From positions 248,001-312,000 of the forward strand of contig JAZARR010000171.1 of the NCBI GenBank assembly GCA_037389465.1: a DNA stretch of 64,000 nucleotides, in the 5' to 3' direction. The translations under genes and the position numbers were made by a program. The DNA is from Baylisascaris procyonis (taxonomy: Eukaryota; Nematoda; Chromadorea; Rhabditida; Ascarididae). Numbering within the stretch: the first letter of the stretch is position 1; each line of letters opens with the position of its first letter. A model generated the notes under the pieces. The model ran no database searches. It was not told the origin of the DNA and saw only the letters and a list, made by a program, of their open reading frames with translations. Below are positions 13,701-34,400 of the stretch, one piece after another.

Positions 13701-16700
13701 TTGATAAATTGCTCATTATTTGGTGTTTATAGCAGATACGACGATTAGCTATATGGAATATTAACAACTCTTATCATTAATATTTATTTATTTAGTTATA
13801 TATTTATATACTTTATATATAGTTGTTTTTGACGATAACATAGAAATTGAAGAAATATTTGTATGGAAATTAATTTCTTCAAATAAATATTGAACTATGG
13901 AAATCAGTACAAAATTGCATTCACATTTTGTTAGAGAATATCGATAGGGCAGATAAATTTCAGAAAAACTGCCATTTATTGTCTATCTTTCGAAAGAATA
14001 CCTCAAACGCGAAATGTGAGAGTTTATTTAGCGATCCATAAATAATATTTGAAATAAGGGAGAATGAGAATGAGATAAGCGATCTGATTGATCCCAATAG
14101 AGATGTGATAAAAGAGTAAAAATATTCAAATCATTTCGAAATGTACAATATTTGATCTATGAATCGAATATATTTTAATGATATATTGAAATATGTTGAT
14201 TTTGATGCGAAATATATGTAAAAAAAGAACGTTTTTCAACACAATGAGTAGAACAATTATCGAGCCGAAAATTAAGTACTGATGCTCTAATGTCACCCCT
14301 ATCTCGAACTAAAAGATCAAAGAAGATATGAGGAAATGAATGCGAAAAAATAACTTGCGAGGAATAACAGTGGATTATCAGGCAACAAATCAGTGCTATA
14401 TATCCTTAAACAACGTAAATGATGGTATATGGGTGGCGCATGGTTGATATAGGATAAAGCCTTATAACGTATTGGGGACAATATCGAACAGATTTCCCAC
14501 AAGTAACCTGTTATTATTATTATTTTGAAGCAAAAAAAGTCTCTCTCGCATCAAATCGCTAACTACACGAAATTAATATGCAAATTTTATAGTTCTTTTA
14601 AAGGTGGATAAATCTCCAATGGGATAATGGCTCGCCGTAAAATTTGCAGTTGAGGCGATTCTGTCTTTTATAGTGTTGATCGTAAGTGTCGAATTTTCAT
14701 GAGTCGTACGTATCAGATGAATAAAACTATATATACTAGCAATTTATATGCATAGAGATGGTATCCGGATAAAGCATTTCGATAGGAATTTGCAAGAGAT
14801 ATATTAAGGCGAATTAAATTGCCTTCTCCAGCTCGAAGTATCTTTTCATGAAGAATTAATAGCAAGCAATTTTAGAGATGATAACCAACAATTTAACAAC
14901 TACAAGCGGTTTCACACTCCTCTCTTTTCCACACATCGAAACAGAATGAATGCAAAATGCAAGAACGAAGAAAGAAAGATGTATCAATCGTAGCGGGCGA
15001 TCCGCAATTAGTACTCAACAAACACTGACGATGCGTTGCGGAATCGTTACAAAATATATCTTACTTAATCGTTTTCGTTGTTGCCATATGAATATGTCAT
15101 CATTGATGATCGCTCATGATCAAATAAAATATCTACAAATACAAAATGACGTTTTGTTTACTTAACATTAACACTCACTATGTTTCAGTTTTTTCTTTTT
15201 TTTTTGGCTGAAATTGAAGCGAATTGTAATTTCAATTGTTTTAAATGACGTCATTTTATGAAGTATTCGTCGAGATTTTATTTCATTTTATGTTGAAAGC
15301 CTTTTTATTTTTCTCTAGCAAATAATATGGTCATACTATGAAGAAATTCACGCAATTGTATCATAAAAACCCTTTATGATATCAGAAAACATTTCGTTAT
15401 GTTCAACTGAGTGTGCTCATTGATGCGCTATATGTTGGAAGATCTAAGTGAAATTTTCTTGTCACGATGTGAAGAGGAGCTGTACGAAACCGTGAAAGTT
15501 CAAAGCATCAAAAATCTCGACCAATTATGAAGATCATTTAACAGCATATCATCTATAGTGTGATTTTATCATCAATAAAGCTTTTATTTCGCAATAAATT
15601 TGCATATAGGTGGTCAATCTGTCTGTATTATTTATGAATGACCATAAAAAGTAGCAAGCATATTGCCCTAGATGTTATTTCGAGCATATGCGGATGACGT
15701 CATAGGCAGTTTGACTAGTACTCAGAAGTTTTTTGCTGATGATTGGACGATTTATAGTACATTTAGTGATTCCACTTTCTATTTCAAAGAGTTTCATTTT
15801 GATCGAGATTTTCTCGCCCAATAGTCTAACATTTGACCATTTGATATTATTAGTGAAAAATATCGCTTGTTGCATATTGATTTAAAGCATAAATACCCAT
15901 TATGAATCTCCGAGGTTCTGATAAATGCCCAATCTTCGAAATTCCATGAAAGATTTGGAAATATTCGTTGACGAATCATGCTTCATTATGACTCGGTAAC
16001 AAGTGAAATGTTTAAGCTTGAATTCTATAGGCAATTCGATATAGATGCATTAAACATTACAAGCGTATATCATTATTTACTGTTTTCTTACTCTTCAATA
16101 TAATTGTCCATTTTAATTAACGTTTTTGATATCAGAAATGAAACTGTCGGAAAATATATAAACACATTTCATGTAAAAAGCTTTTCAGAAAGTTTTTCTC
16201 AGTCTATAGAGTCCAAACTATCAAAAAAATATGTTTTCGATCAAACATCGATTTGAATATCGGTGCTTTAAGTATCTATCGACGAAATATATCATTTCCA
16301 CAAGTCAAAACCTCTAAATTTAGTCTATAATTTTGGGTTGACAAAATGTTAAATAAAGTTCCTATTGATCTCATTTTATCGCCTAGTGTTCTTGTATTGG
16401 TCGCATTGAGAAAATCTATGAGTCTGCCGTTTAATTGACGCTAGCTTCTTGCGCTGATGTGGTCGGATGATTTACTCTATCGTTTATTCGGTTTTATTTT
16501 CTTTAGTTTTTTTTTTTACATTTTATCTGTTAAGTAAAAGTTTCTCCATAAAAATTGGAAAATAATTATTTAATTTGATTGATTTACTTTTCTATATCGT
16601 ATAGAAATATTAGAAGAAAGAAAAAAAAAACATCCGTGAAAGATAGCTATTGATGACGTTTTCATGAAGTAAACAATTTTCATCATTACTGCAAAGACAC

Positions 16701-17144
16701 TTGCTACAGGAACAACTAATGAGATGCTTTTACGTCTCATAACATATGACAGGATTATTCAATGGGAGAAAAAAATGGAAATGTTTTTACTCAATGAATG
16801 TTTCATTCGACAATGATTGATATGTCACAAAAGGAAGTGGTTTAGCATCTTCAAATATACGGAAGGCTGATTCATGTTAAAGCTATCCATGTCTCAAGAC
16901 ACTTGTTTGTGGGTTTCGCGTTGCCATGTTGTGCTTCATGCTCATATATGAAGTTTGCTGAGAGGTAAATAAAACTAGATGATAGTTGCAAAGGACGATA
17001 ATTAATTAAGCTTTAATTGAATAATTTATGAAACCAAATTCAATTGCATATTAAGGAAAAAATACTATATTCATCATTGCCTAATTCGAAGGTATTCGTA
17101 CCAGACGATATGCCATTGTAGAGGAATGCGACTCAATGAATAGT
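10789..17144. other. Intergenic, AT-rich; no gene recognised
   Basis: I could build no exon chain here on either strand. It holds poly-A/T runs, a GC-richer patch at about 12180-12350 with no recognisable product, and an 87-base tandem duplication at 13136-13302 (listed separately). It contains the putative 5' flank of the matrixin gene and the 3' flank of the globin at 17145. Short open frames occur on both strands, without splice or family support. Confidence 0.5.
13136..13302. repeat. 87-base direct tandem duplication, two copies
   Basis: The stretch beginning GCACACCATCATTCTATGTC and running through ACAACAACTTC and GAACTAGCACC occurs twice with a period of 87 bases, with scattered substitutions. 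It is not within a supported gene. It looks like a local unequal-exchange duplication. Confidence 0.8.
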
Positions 17145-19546
<2,402 letters not shown>

Positions 19547-19558
19547 CTGAAATGGAAA
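19547..19558 (-). promoter_or_regulatory. 3' splice site at 5' end of the tailed globin; trans-splice candidate
   Basis: The minus strand reads TTTCCATTTCAG just before the exon at 19546. Only about 285 bases separate it from the stop of the upstream globin, and I found no ATG-containing leader exon with a phase-1 donor in that gap. It may accept a spliced leader, or splice to the upstream gene's signal exon, whose donor at 23093 is also phase 1. Confidence 0.45.
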
Positions 19559-19831
19559 TCATTTCGAGCAGAGAATCGCTCAATTCGACAACAATGAACA
19601 TAGACCAAGATCCTTTAATCTTCTCTCCAAAAAAATCTAATTATTGAGGGATCGCTTTTCTCAGTGATTAAATTCCTTCCCCCTCCTCCTAAACCATAAG
19701 AGAAACCAAGATGAAATATTCCAGCGTTTGCAGTGAGTATGCTCCATGTTTCCAGGATGTATTCTTTTAATATGCCTTTGTGTTCGATTAACTAGAAACA
19801 CTATTTTCCAGCCTTATTTACGGAAAACTTA

Positions 19832-23153
<3,322 letters not shown>

Positions 23154-26100
23154 CTTCCCTGTAAATGATTGCTTATTTTTTATAAGTTTGACGGTAGATA
23201 AGAAATTTTGCTAAATCACCGAGAATATTCGATCTTACAATTTGAAGTTGAATTATTAAATTCTATAAGCATTTTCGATAGTTTTCAAAACCATACTTGA
23301 TTCGAACATAATCAATCTATAGTATGCATCGAAATTTTGTTAAATCGGCGACTGAACCTAATTTACATGTAACCAATCAAATATTTAGTTGCAAAACAGC
23401 AGCGACGTTGCAAAACAAACGTTTCACATCTCATATACTCTCAGGGCGATCGAAGATTGAACAAAACAATTGAAATAAACCAAAGCAATGTGTGTTGCTT
23501 AGATTGAGCACTGAGTGCGGATGAGCTGTTTGCTTGCTTTTATACACTATCGAGTCAGAATTAATAGCCAGAGGAAAAAAATGAGGCGAATCTATGGGGC
23601 AAATATAGAAAAGCAAAGAAAACTAATCTAAACGTTCTTTCAACAGCAATTCACCTCACCGAAAAAAAAGAATGCCTTGAGGCCAAAGCACGCTTGCCTG
23701 TGTCGTTCGTTGTAATACCATGAACATTTGCTCCTATTTGTGTGATATACGTTTATGTGTTGGTAGCATTCAATTATCAATTACAGAAACTCCCTGGCAC
23801 TTAATGGTACGAATGGTGCGATTCGAGAGCCACTTCAAGATGCAACATTTTTTACTGCTACATATTAATGTTTTTACTGCTTCCTTCAATGTGGAGATAC
23901 TTGAGCATGTGTACGCGTTAGAATGCCTCATTCATTAGTGTGCTTGTCTGATTCCATTGTCGATATTCCACTATGCAACATTTAGATGAAATAAATTGAG
24001 GATTGAAAATGCTTCTCGTACAAGGAAGGTTGCAACGAATGGTGACTGGTGGGTTGATCCAAGTAGTAACTTCGAATTCAATCGAGTACCGCCACTAATA
24101 CTAAAGTTTTACCTGAAATATTAGACGAGTGTTTAGGTGAACAGGTGTTCATTTGTTCAAGTTCGCTCGATCATAGAACTTCAAAGTATCATTTTCGATC
24201 TACGGTTCCCCATTATCTAAGTCTAGAAGTTGAGGCTATCGCTGTAAGTGCATCACATTCATTTCTTTCTCAGTTAATCCAATTTCAGCTACACTCTCAC
24301 TTTAAATTCGAACCTCCCGCAAACAAACAGAGAGTTTAGCGCTGCACTAACGAAATACTATTTTTTCCTGGTGCGATCAACTAAAGACCAACTGAAATTA
24401 ATTTTGCACCTTGCTGAAGTCGTTGATTCCCAGTTATCGGAGATCAGTTGGTCGAACGAGAGCAGAAGAAGCGTAACATACGTGATCTTGCAACTCGGCA
24501 AATCAAGACGCTTCATTTTTTTAAACGCTGAAAGATCACGAGGTCTTGGCTATTTGTATGAACATGAACATAACGCTGATAGCTTACCTGCATGCTCGTT
24601 GAATGATTTCAGCTGGACAAGCGCTTCAATTCGAGTGACAAAAATTGCTGAATGCAGTCCACACCATTGACTCGCCCATAGCTTAAATATCACCTTCCAA
24701 AGGTCTCTACCCCCAAACCCTCCAAAAGTGCACATTCACTTCATAAGTTGACCGCATTGCTCCTGACAATACGGTGGGATCGAAAAATTAAATCTTTTTT
24801 CTTTTCCACGAGTAGATCGGTACAGAAGAACGTTTCAGCGACACTTCGTTAGATGAGGGCGATTGCAAGGGCGAATACTGTCTTAGGCTCTTTGGCGCGC
24901 TTACCTACATTCACAATGTTCAAGATTTGCGCGCACGAATTTGATATTCCATCTGAAGATTTGAGTGCCAAATATGGCCCCAAAATTCTTTGGTGACTTG
25001 ACACTATCATACGGTTTGGCGAACGTATCCGTTTAGTACTGCGACCTGGAATGCCCAAATTCGTTTGCATCTTGCCTTTCGAAATTGCTGCACATCAATT
25101 TAACAACTACTTCACTTTCAGTTTCCTGAAAAATAGTCTTGCATACAAGATCAGAATGGAGTACGGCACGAGTGATATAAGCATATTGGCTTCACGAATG
25201 GCAAGCATTGCGATTTTAGCTATGCCGCATAACTCACTTTTGAAAGGAACGTGCAAATGCTTCGATTGCTTCGCGAAGAGAAAAAAGTGTCGAAATCAGA
25301 GGTTAATAGAACATTAGAGCCTTCAAGCACATAAACAGATGTCTTCTTCAGTAGCTTTTCATTAATTATTTAGTTGCACCCGTTAACGTGTGAAAGCATT
25401 GTTGACGTGAAGAGATAGGTATATTGTTACAGTGAGATTTTCTCGTAGAGAGATGTTGTTTTGCTCGAAGATTTATGAGAGATAGGAAGAACGAAGCATC
25501 CAGAAATGCGCTCAAAGTTGTTTTTGCAAAGATGTGTCTAGAAATTGATAGTTCAATATGCGTCTTGCGAAATAAATATTTTCGAGACAAATCTTCTAGA
25601 ATCTCTATCATATTTCATTATAAAATAATAGAAGAAATTATAGTTATTTGGAACCATTAGGTATTTCCTTCGATTTTTCACAAAATTTTTATGAATCACA
25701 GTACTGTGGGTTAGCTGAAAGAAACGAAGAAATAAAAGAAGGAAAGTGGCTGAAAAGAAAAGAAAAGGAAGGAAATAGAAAGGAGAAGAAAGCAAAGAAA
25801 AATGTCAAAGAAAGATGAAGCGCTGAATGCATTCAATTATCACTATATTTAGTAAAACACTAATGCCGCAAATTCATTAAATTTTCTGCCTGCGCCGCAC
25901 CAGTATCATCATCGTTAATCACGTCCGAAAGTCTCGACATTGTATGGCTGCACCGGACCTGAATAATTAAAGAAGATGGTGATGAAAATAAGAAAGAAAA
26001 ACCCAAATGGATAGTGCAGCATGATGAACGAGTACAACGCGTGCAACAAACATACCGCTCTTTATTTCAAGTGAAATAAACAATTAGAATGATATGCCCA

Positions 26101-28452
26101 TGTCGGAAATATAGAAATGAAATTACTTTCTAGAATTGCCATCTTTCACCTTCAGTGAGCATCACTATTTGCAGTGACCTTTAATGCTGATGGGGTGAGA
26201 TATCGTGAACGACTTGAGGTAACCAGGCTGAAATCTGGTAGATAGCTGCTTCGCCTGTTAAGTTAAGGTGACAAACTGCAGGTTAAAAATACAGTCAGTT
26301 TTAATAGTCGCTGTTGATAGGAGTCTACGGCATCCATTCCACAAACCGTGTGTTTTATTTAACCGGCTGTCCCGATATGCAAATGAAATGGGATGGAGCG
26401 CTCTTCATTGAGCATTCCTTTCGGTCTTGAATGCTCAGGTACGCCTTAGAAACATGCAATAGTATAGTTACATACAAACAAGCAAATTACAAATCATCTT
26501 GTAATTGCTGCATATCAGCATTTTCTATCTATATTGCACATCGATAATAGAGTGAATAGATTTATTCAATTTCGGCAAACAAAAAAATTTCGCCGCCTTA
26601 TTGGTGAAAATGAAAGAGGTTCGATATACGTTGACGAGAGAATATTTATACTTAACGCATACGGTCATACATAAGAATCATTATTAGAAAGGCATAGATA
26701 AAGGATAGGATATGATTAGTGATGCTTAGCAATATTGATATCAGATTAAAAATGATTATGCTTGAAAAAGCTTATGAAGCGGGATTTTTTAAAAGATTTT
26801 ATGGCGTTTGTTCTGCTTCATTATGTGGAATTCGATATTCCAATTTACATGACGATCATTAAAATTCTCCTATTTGTTTTATAACCTATTAAGCAACTAT
26901 AACCAGCTTATATATAAATGAAAATAATTGGATATTTTCCTTCTTCTTCCAAGTTTATTTATATCAATCCTTATTTCATTGCAATCTCTCTATGATATAT
27001 TTCCTATTCGCTTCATCACTAATCATTCATAAATGACAATATAGGATATGATGGAAAGGAAATTATCACCACAAACGCTATTCAAAGACCAGAATATAAA
27101 TAAAAGTTGCGCAATATAGAAAATATATATAAAATTAAAATATAATATATGAGATCAATAAAACAATTCGCTGTATTTGAAGCGATGAATGAGTTGAGAA
27201 ACTTTATTCACATCTAAGCCTTTGCAGTTATTAGCTCATATCCTCACTATATGTGAGTGATCACAAATTCAGGGAAATGAAACGATAACCTATAGAAGAA
27301 GATAAATTCTAATCTAAAAGCAATGCTGCCAGCTATCTTACAGCTACCATGCCAGTTGCATGCTGTCATGGGACACTTACGGCAATAATCGGCAGAGAGC
27401 AGCCAGCTATCTTCATTACAGGTTCTCTTATTAACATTACCTTCATCTAACGTTGAAATACAGTAGAAATATCTCAACAATTGAAATACATCACATGTTG
27501 AAATAAATTCGCATCGCATGATCGTTGAAATAATTTAAAAATACAACAAAGAGGAAAAAGAACTTGATAAGTAAGAAACAAACAAGAAAAATGACGTCAT
27601 AGTGTACTTTACTTTAACGACTAACCTAATATAACATAATAATCTAAATAGTGATCAAAATTAAACACTTCTTGCGTTGGCAGATGAGAGAACCTATGAG
27701 AAGAGATGGCAAACAGATTAGATTTCATTGCGTGAAAAAATCCTTGAAATTTTGGGAAGAAAGGAGGGTATACGACTAAAAAAGATTAAGTGACATTTTG
27801 CTTTTAAGAATATCATTGAAATTATCAATAACATAGTTTCAGTAATATGATTTCGTTTAGCGTAGCAAATCGGAGATTATGCAAAGTCATATACATATCA
27901 TATGAAGGGGAAAAATGCGAAAACAAATCGCGCTTGAAGGAGACGCGAGATAGCCAAATACACACTGAATATAAAATATGCGATTCGATGATACTTATAA
28001 GGGTACGAAGTTAATAAAGGAAGCCATCATTATAAAGATGCCTTGAAGGCTAGTTAGAGCGGTTAAATTTGCGTATGTGGTTCGCAATGATCTTCGAGAG
28101 CGAGACGTTCTGCAACGTAACGAGCGAGACCGCGTTCCATTCGGCATTGTCACATTGTAAAAATGACTGCCTTTTTAGATATGTACGATACCCTCCCTAC
28201 TCCTATTGGCTCGGGCGATTCTACTAAGATACCATCGAATATCAGTTTCAACAGAGATCCCTAACTTTTGAAACGTTGCTATCTTACTATTCTCTAGCCA
28301 CTATCACTGCCTGAACTCACATTACTTACCATGTCTACCAGTGATCTGCTATACCATAGGAAGATGATATGATCAGTGCATGTTGCACTGCACAACTTTT
28401 CTATATGATCCAACAGCTTGCTCCAATACGGAGCAAGTTATCTACTGCGATG
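23154..28452. other. Intergenic; no firm gene, a few coding-like scraps
   Basis: 5' flank of the secreted globin and 3' flank of the SLC12A8-like gene. Weak candidates only: on the minus strand a phase-compatible segment after TTTCAG at about 26231-26174 reads PGYLKSFTISHPISIKGHCK then stop; a cysteine-containing minus frame lies at about 27440-27310; a GC-richer segment lies at about 28070-28160, open in more than one frame. None could be joined into a gene or matched to a family. The rest is AT-rich. Confidence 0.4.
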
Positions 28453-31400
28453 TTAATCAAAATCATTAAGAGCGTCAGTGTGCTCTGTATGATGGTATTG
28501 CTTCCGATCCGAATAGTCTGGATTCTCTTCGTTTACCAATTCGCTCGAAACTTGCATATCTGGTCTAGTTGCTCCTTGTAAACCAGTTCCAATGACAATA
28601 CTCGATTTTGGTAACGCGCCAAGTGATTCAATACTTGAGAATGCTGTCTTGAACATATGCGGCAACGAGAAATGACTAATTCCTGAAAGAGGAGAATGAA
28701 AAAAGATTACAAAAAAAAAACGTATTATAAGCTTGAATGCAGAATGCCGCAAATGGAATTACTGCAAATAAACAAACCAGGGAAGACTGACGGACAAACG
28801 CGTCCAATATAGAAATAAAGAGCAGCAAGAGCGGCAAAATGGAATAACGCGAACCATACGTTAACAAATAGCAATATTAAGATGTTGACTATTGCCTGAA
28901 AAAAAAAAAAAATTAAACGCACCTAAATCTCTTTCGAAGGAAAATAAAAGAAAATTTTTTGTTACTGAGTAAATGGTGGCCTAATTTTTTTCCCAGTGGT
29001 CTGTAGTAATACTGAGCTATATCGAGAGGCTTTGTAATCCGTATTTTCCATTAGAAAGTTTGTGGGCCTGAAAAGCTTAAGAATTGGCCACGATTTACAT
29101 AAACGATGATAGAAGTATATTTCTTGCAACCAAAAGCTTGGAGGAGATTCAGTCAAAAAGTGGAAGAGGCAATTTGTCTTCAAACTTCCTTTTACGTGTC
29201 TTCTATTTTCTTCGCGATCCGTAGACTGTGGATGGTGATGCTTCAGATTCCTTTAGGGGTATAATTTCTCCACTAATATCATCTTTTAAGAGAAGAAAAT
29301 ATTCATGAATTACCCCAATGAAAGAGATGTAACGACTGCTGAACATTGAGTACCACGATGATGGTTGCCCAATTACCGAAGAGTGATGTTCACCTGAAAA
29401 TATTAAGTTAATTTCTTGTGATATCGGTCATTTGTAGGAGATAGACACCCCTTCAATGATCATATTTTGATGCACAAGAGTGACTACTTTGGTAATCAAA
29501 ATATATGTGCAGTAATGCATACTTACTTAGGAGTAAGCAAAATATTCAATAATGCTAAAAGTCCACCAGAATGTGGAGAGCAAGTCGCTACAGGGCAAAA
29601 AGCAAACAACATCGCTGGCGTTCTCTATTGACATTTGTCGCTGACATCACGGCTCAATTCCTAAGATCAAACAGTAACTTTATGTTTCAACTCATCGGGT
29701 TTAGTAGTTCAACCATATGTAGTGCAGAATTTGAGAAATATCGAAATTCGAGGACTGCAGTCAATAAATACATCTTACCTCCTAATTCAGTATGTTGCAT
29801 TCGCTCTGGAAACAAGCTATCGAGATCAGCGGCTGATGTACCTTCCGCAGCTCCTTTCAAATTTCCCATACTTCCATATGACTGTTTCTCTTTGCTCGCA
29901 TTTCTGAAAGAATAATTGTCGCAGAGTTCTTCACAAGAAATGAAATGAGCCAAAGCTGAACACATCATGTTCTTTAAAAATGGGTATTAGCGCTATTTCA
30001 CTGTATAAGTATGTTTGCTCAGCCAAAATCATGAAAAAAGAATAAGGTCGTTCCTTGTTAGACGCCTCAGATCGACAGTTGGAAATTTTCAACGCAATTC
30101 CGCAAGACAACAAATTGCAAGAAGTCATCAAATCTACCCACAGTAAAAGCGATTGCAAAGTTCGCTATGAAGTAATTGAGTAACCTGAAAGACCTTTAAG
30201 TTGAATAGTAAAATGTTAAGAACTTCCTCAACAGAATAAAAGGAGATATATGCCTGTGTAAGGGCATAAAAAACACCTACGCGATATTGTTGACTGACTG
30301 AAGATCATAACTCATCGCAAGTGATACATAAGAGTAGTTGACAAATGCGTAAGTAATCATGAATGGCATCGTTGATAGAATCGCCAATTGATTGAGATCA
30401 CCTAACATTACAAATATGATCGCAACCATCATCATTACTATACCGGCACGTACCGGATTGTTGTTCGGCCCTTGCTGAAGAATACATTCATATAAACATC
30501 AAATACCGAATACGATGTGTATTGCTATCAATCAGCAACTGAAGTGATATGCCGCGAGATTCAAGCACGTCAACGACCCTTTAATGCAAGATAGCACCAT
30601 TATGATGCCTCTAACGAATGGAATGTATGTAATATAGACGCAATATCAATGTTGGACTTAAGCAAGGATGGTATGATCCTCATTGCCATAATATAGACGT
30701 TTGCTTAAGACCATAAAAAATCAGTACAGAGTGTTGTCAGCAATAAGTTCACAAGGGTGAGAGAAGGAAAGCCGTCAAACCTAGCTAACCGGCATATAAT
30801 TAGCACCTACAAAATTACACAATACGACTTGATGCGGAGGATGAGCTGATATTATAGACGGTACGAATGACAGACGAGAAAGGAGGCTAAGTACCATAAG
30901 GTTATATTTTCGTTGTCTGCGATCTTAAAATGCCTGAAACAGTGCCTTTCATTGCGAACACATTACAGGCTTATTCGACAGCTTATGGGCTAATGGTGCA
31001 CGAGGTAATAAAGAGCTTTATGATAAAAGAACGTAGTGTTACTTGGAGCCACCGAATGAGTGAGTGTGAATTCTGTTCATAATACTGTTCACAAAAAAAA
31101 CTTACTCCAGCAGCTAGTGGGTTTAAGATCGGAATTACTCCCTCGGCTGCAATACTCTGGATAACACGAGGTGTACCAAGAAGAGAACCAATTGTTGAAC
31201 TCAACGAAGATATATATAGACCGGTGAGGAATAAAAATCCGGTTAGTGAGACCTTTTCGGCGATAAGGGAATCGCAAAGAAGATAAGCACGATCCGCCAC
31301 CGCACCTAACGCAATAATAAAGAAGAAGCATACAGTGGAGCTGAAACAATGCCTCAAATTATTTTAACCAATATAACACAGTTCGTGCTACAATTCATAT

Positions 31401-34400
31401 TTATAACACAACTGTGCCCGCTGAAAAATTATTTAGACGGCAGAGGATGCACAGTACTCGGAAACTGCAAAAAAAGTGCAGCAAGCGATTGCAGATCTAC
31501 TTTGGGAGTGAGAAAGAGGCGGTAATGCAATACTATATGGACCTACCTGACTCCAACAGCGGCAAGTTCACCCACCGGTATACTCTTCTGTGGGTCCTTC
31601 AGATCGCCACTCATATTCACACCTAAAAAACGAATGTCTAAGCAAATTAAAAACCTAGACAACAGTACTTTTACAATAGTGAGAAGAACGAAAATGACCG
31701 ATTAACAGCAAATGAATCGAGACGACCATACGTATGTATTAAGAGAAACTTTAGGATGAAACATTTCCGTCGTCCTATTCTACACATTCCCTTACCGGCG
31801 ACAATCAATTCTGTATAAGTTACGCATTTCTATGCTGCTCCTCTCACAAATATTAGCCAAAAATTAATGATCTGATAGTCTTCACAGAACTTCAGTATAT
31901 TCGGTATTAAAAGATCGCTGATGTTGTAGGGAAACAAATACGTTGTTGCTGCTAAACGATGCAATTTTCTGGGCAAGGCTAGTTAGTAGAAAAATAATAA
32001 ACTTTTAGTCGAAAGTTTTTTAACTGCCATTCGGTTTTTCTTCGTTTGGCATTGGATAATAAAGTGATAACATAAGATAACATAAGCCATAAGTTATTAA
32101 CAGCAAATCGATTGTGATTGCAGGAAAAGACAAATATTCACATAGAACGCATAAGATGGAACGAAAAGTGTCTATTATTCATCAGATGCAAAGCTTCCGG
32201 TGTTTTTAGAAGTCATAATTGCTTTGGAACAATCTATTCATTTTCACTTCTTTCACTTTATAGCCAAAGCACTTATCGTGCAGGAAAAATCCCCATCGTG
32301 AGAAATATTGTTCGCATTTCCAAGATAGTTATAGGAACCTGCAAGTACGCCGAGGAAATTGGCAAAGAAGACGCCAAAGACGGTGAAGAAACTTTCATTT
32401 GATCGCCTCACGTCGAATCCGATCTTCGAGCAATTGATACCATCATACATCGGATTTGTGTTCAGCTCGAATTGACGAGTTGATATATGACCAACACCAT
32501 GTTCTGAAAATAAATATCCACTCATATGCTTATAAAACTACAAATCTCAATTTCGAAATGATGATCTCGTAATCAACATGGTCAACCAGTACAGCGAGTG
32601 TGATCTACAAAGCATGTACTATCTTTTGCCTATAGAATCATATAGAATCTAGCAGAGTAGATAATGAGATACAAAAAAAACCACACAAACATCACCAGTT
32701 GAGGAGAAAAACACACTACTCATTGTGCGATATAGGCCACTATAAGATACTTGCAAGCTTAATAAGTGCTGATGGCTGTATCTGAAGGATTTGAATATTA
32801 CCAATTATCATATTGCGTTATCGACTTTCAAGGCCTCTAAGGAATATCCTCATTCCACTCGCGCAGCCTCTAATCAATACTGAAAATACCCTCAGAATTT
32901 TGTTATTTTCGCTTCAATAAATGGAAAGGTACCTTCGTCAACCGTGAATAGAACGCCAAGGAAGAAGTCGAACACGGCCAAAGATAGAAAACCAAGCAAT
33001 AGCAATTGAAGGCGAATAACCCATCGAACTCCAGCTGTATTAATCGCTGAAAATTTCTTTATGCCCATTAACATGTTTCCCTATCATCGGTCACTTTTTC
33101 AAAACCGTCCAGTGACTCGCCCTTTGCAAGTTTTAGAATAACGCATTAGAGGAACATCGTGTTCATTCTTCTGCATGTATGCTTTTCTTTCCGATAAACG
33201 GTTACAAGTAATATGAAATTGTGAGCCTTTGACAAATTTTTCATTTATTTCCTAACAAGCAAACTTTTACTTCTATGAGAAATTATGTGCCGAATTTTGC
33301 GCTTCAATTGGTTCAATGAAGATGGTTCCAATTAACCCGCACTCATCACATCTTGAGGTCACTAAAGATTCACTTCATTCGAACTCTACATTTTACTTAG
33401 CTTAGCTTTGATAAAAGTCCTCAGACCACCCAATCTGACTGTTTCATTAAACTGGCTGTTTGATAGTAAGTATAAAATTATTGGGAGTGGATTTGTTAGA
33501 TATAGTCGAACGCTGATCGCTGAAGCTTTGCAAGTGAATGTTGCTAACCGGTTAGCGTGAGAAGTGTTGCTGCAGCTACTAATTTGACAATTTTCATATT
33601 CTCTGTACCGAACAATTTCGCAATACTCTCACCAAAACCAACAGCCACAAGACCGGTCGCCACAGCCTGCAAATGAAAATTACGGTGCATAAGCTTACTG
33701 TTGAGTTGCTTGAGAATTAATACTGTTCATATCTATTGTGCCGAAAATATCACTGTCATCATTGTCAATCCGTAAATTTTGGTGGCAACAGAAATAACCA
33801 CAAATAAACAGGTAGAAACAAGGAGTTCTTCAAATGCTACCTTAATTATACCTTTGCGAGGGAGCACGGCGGAACCGAAAAGGTAGAAAAAACAATCTGA
33901 GGAAGGTGGTGAGGAAGAAAAGGACCACTTTTGGTGCGTTTTAAGAAAGCATAGAACAGAGTTCCGAGACAAGAAAAACGACGAGAACAGAGCCTTGTTA
34001 CCTTGCAATATGTATGTCACTTTTTCCTAATATAGCTACCATACACCATCAAGAATGTATAAAATGTTATTGTGCAGTAAGCTCTGCGCCCGTCTGCAGA
34101 TCCGGCCTATTAAGTATCAACATCCCCTAGGAGATAAATTAAGCGAGCAGCCCGTCTTGCATGCGCAGGTGAATGCGACAAAATTTGAGTGATTCAGGCA
34201 AGAATAAATGAAAGAAGACAAGTAGGAACATGGAATAGACACCTTTTGGTGATATGGCCTTTGTTTTTCGTAGATTTTCGCTCGCCTTTAAAAGGCACAC
34301 CGTTCAAGTTATGTGAACACAATTCCACAGCATAGGCTGGCTCTTATTAGTTAATTTTTCCGTTCCCAACTGCAGTAATCGACAATTTACTCCTTCAAAT

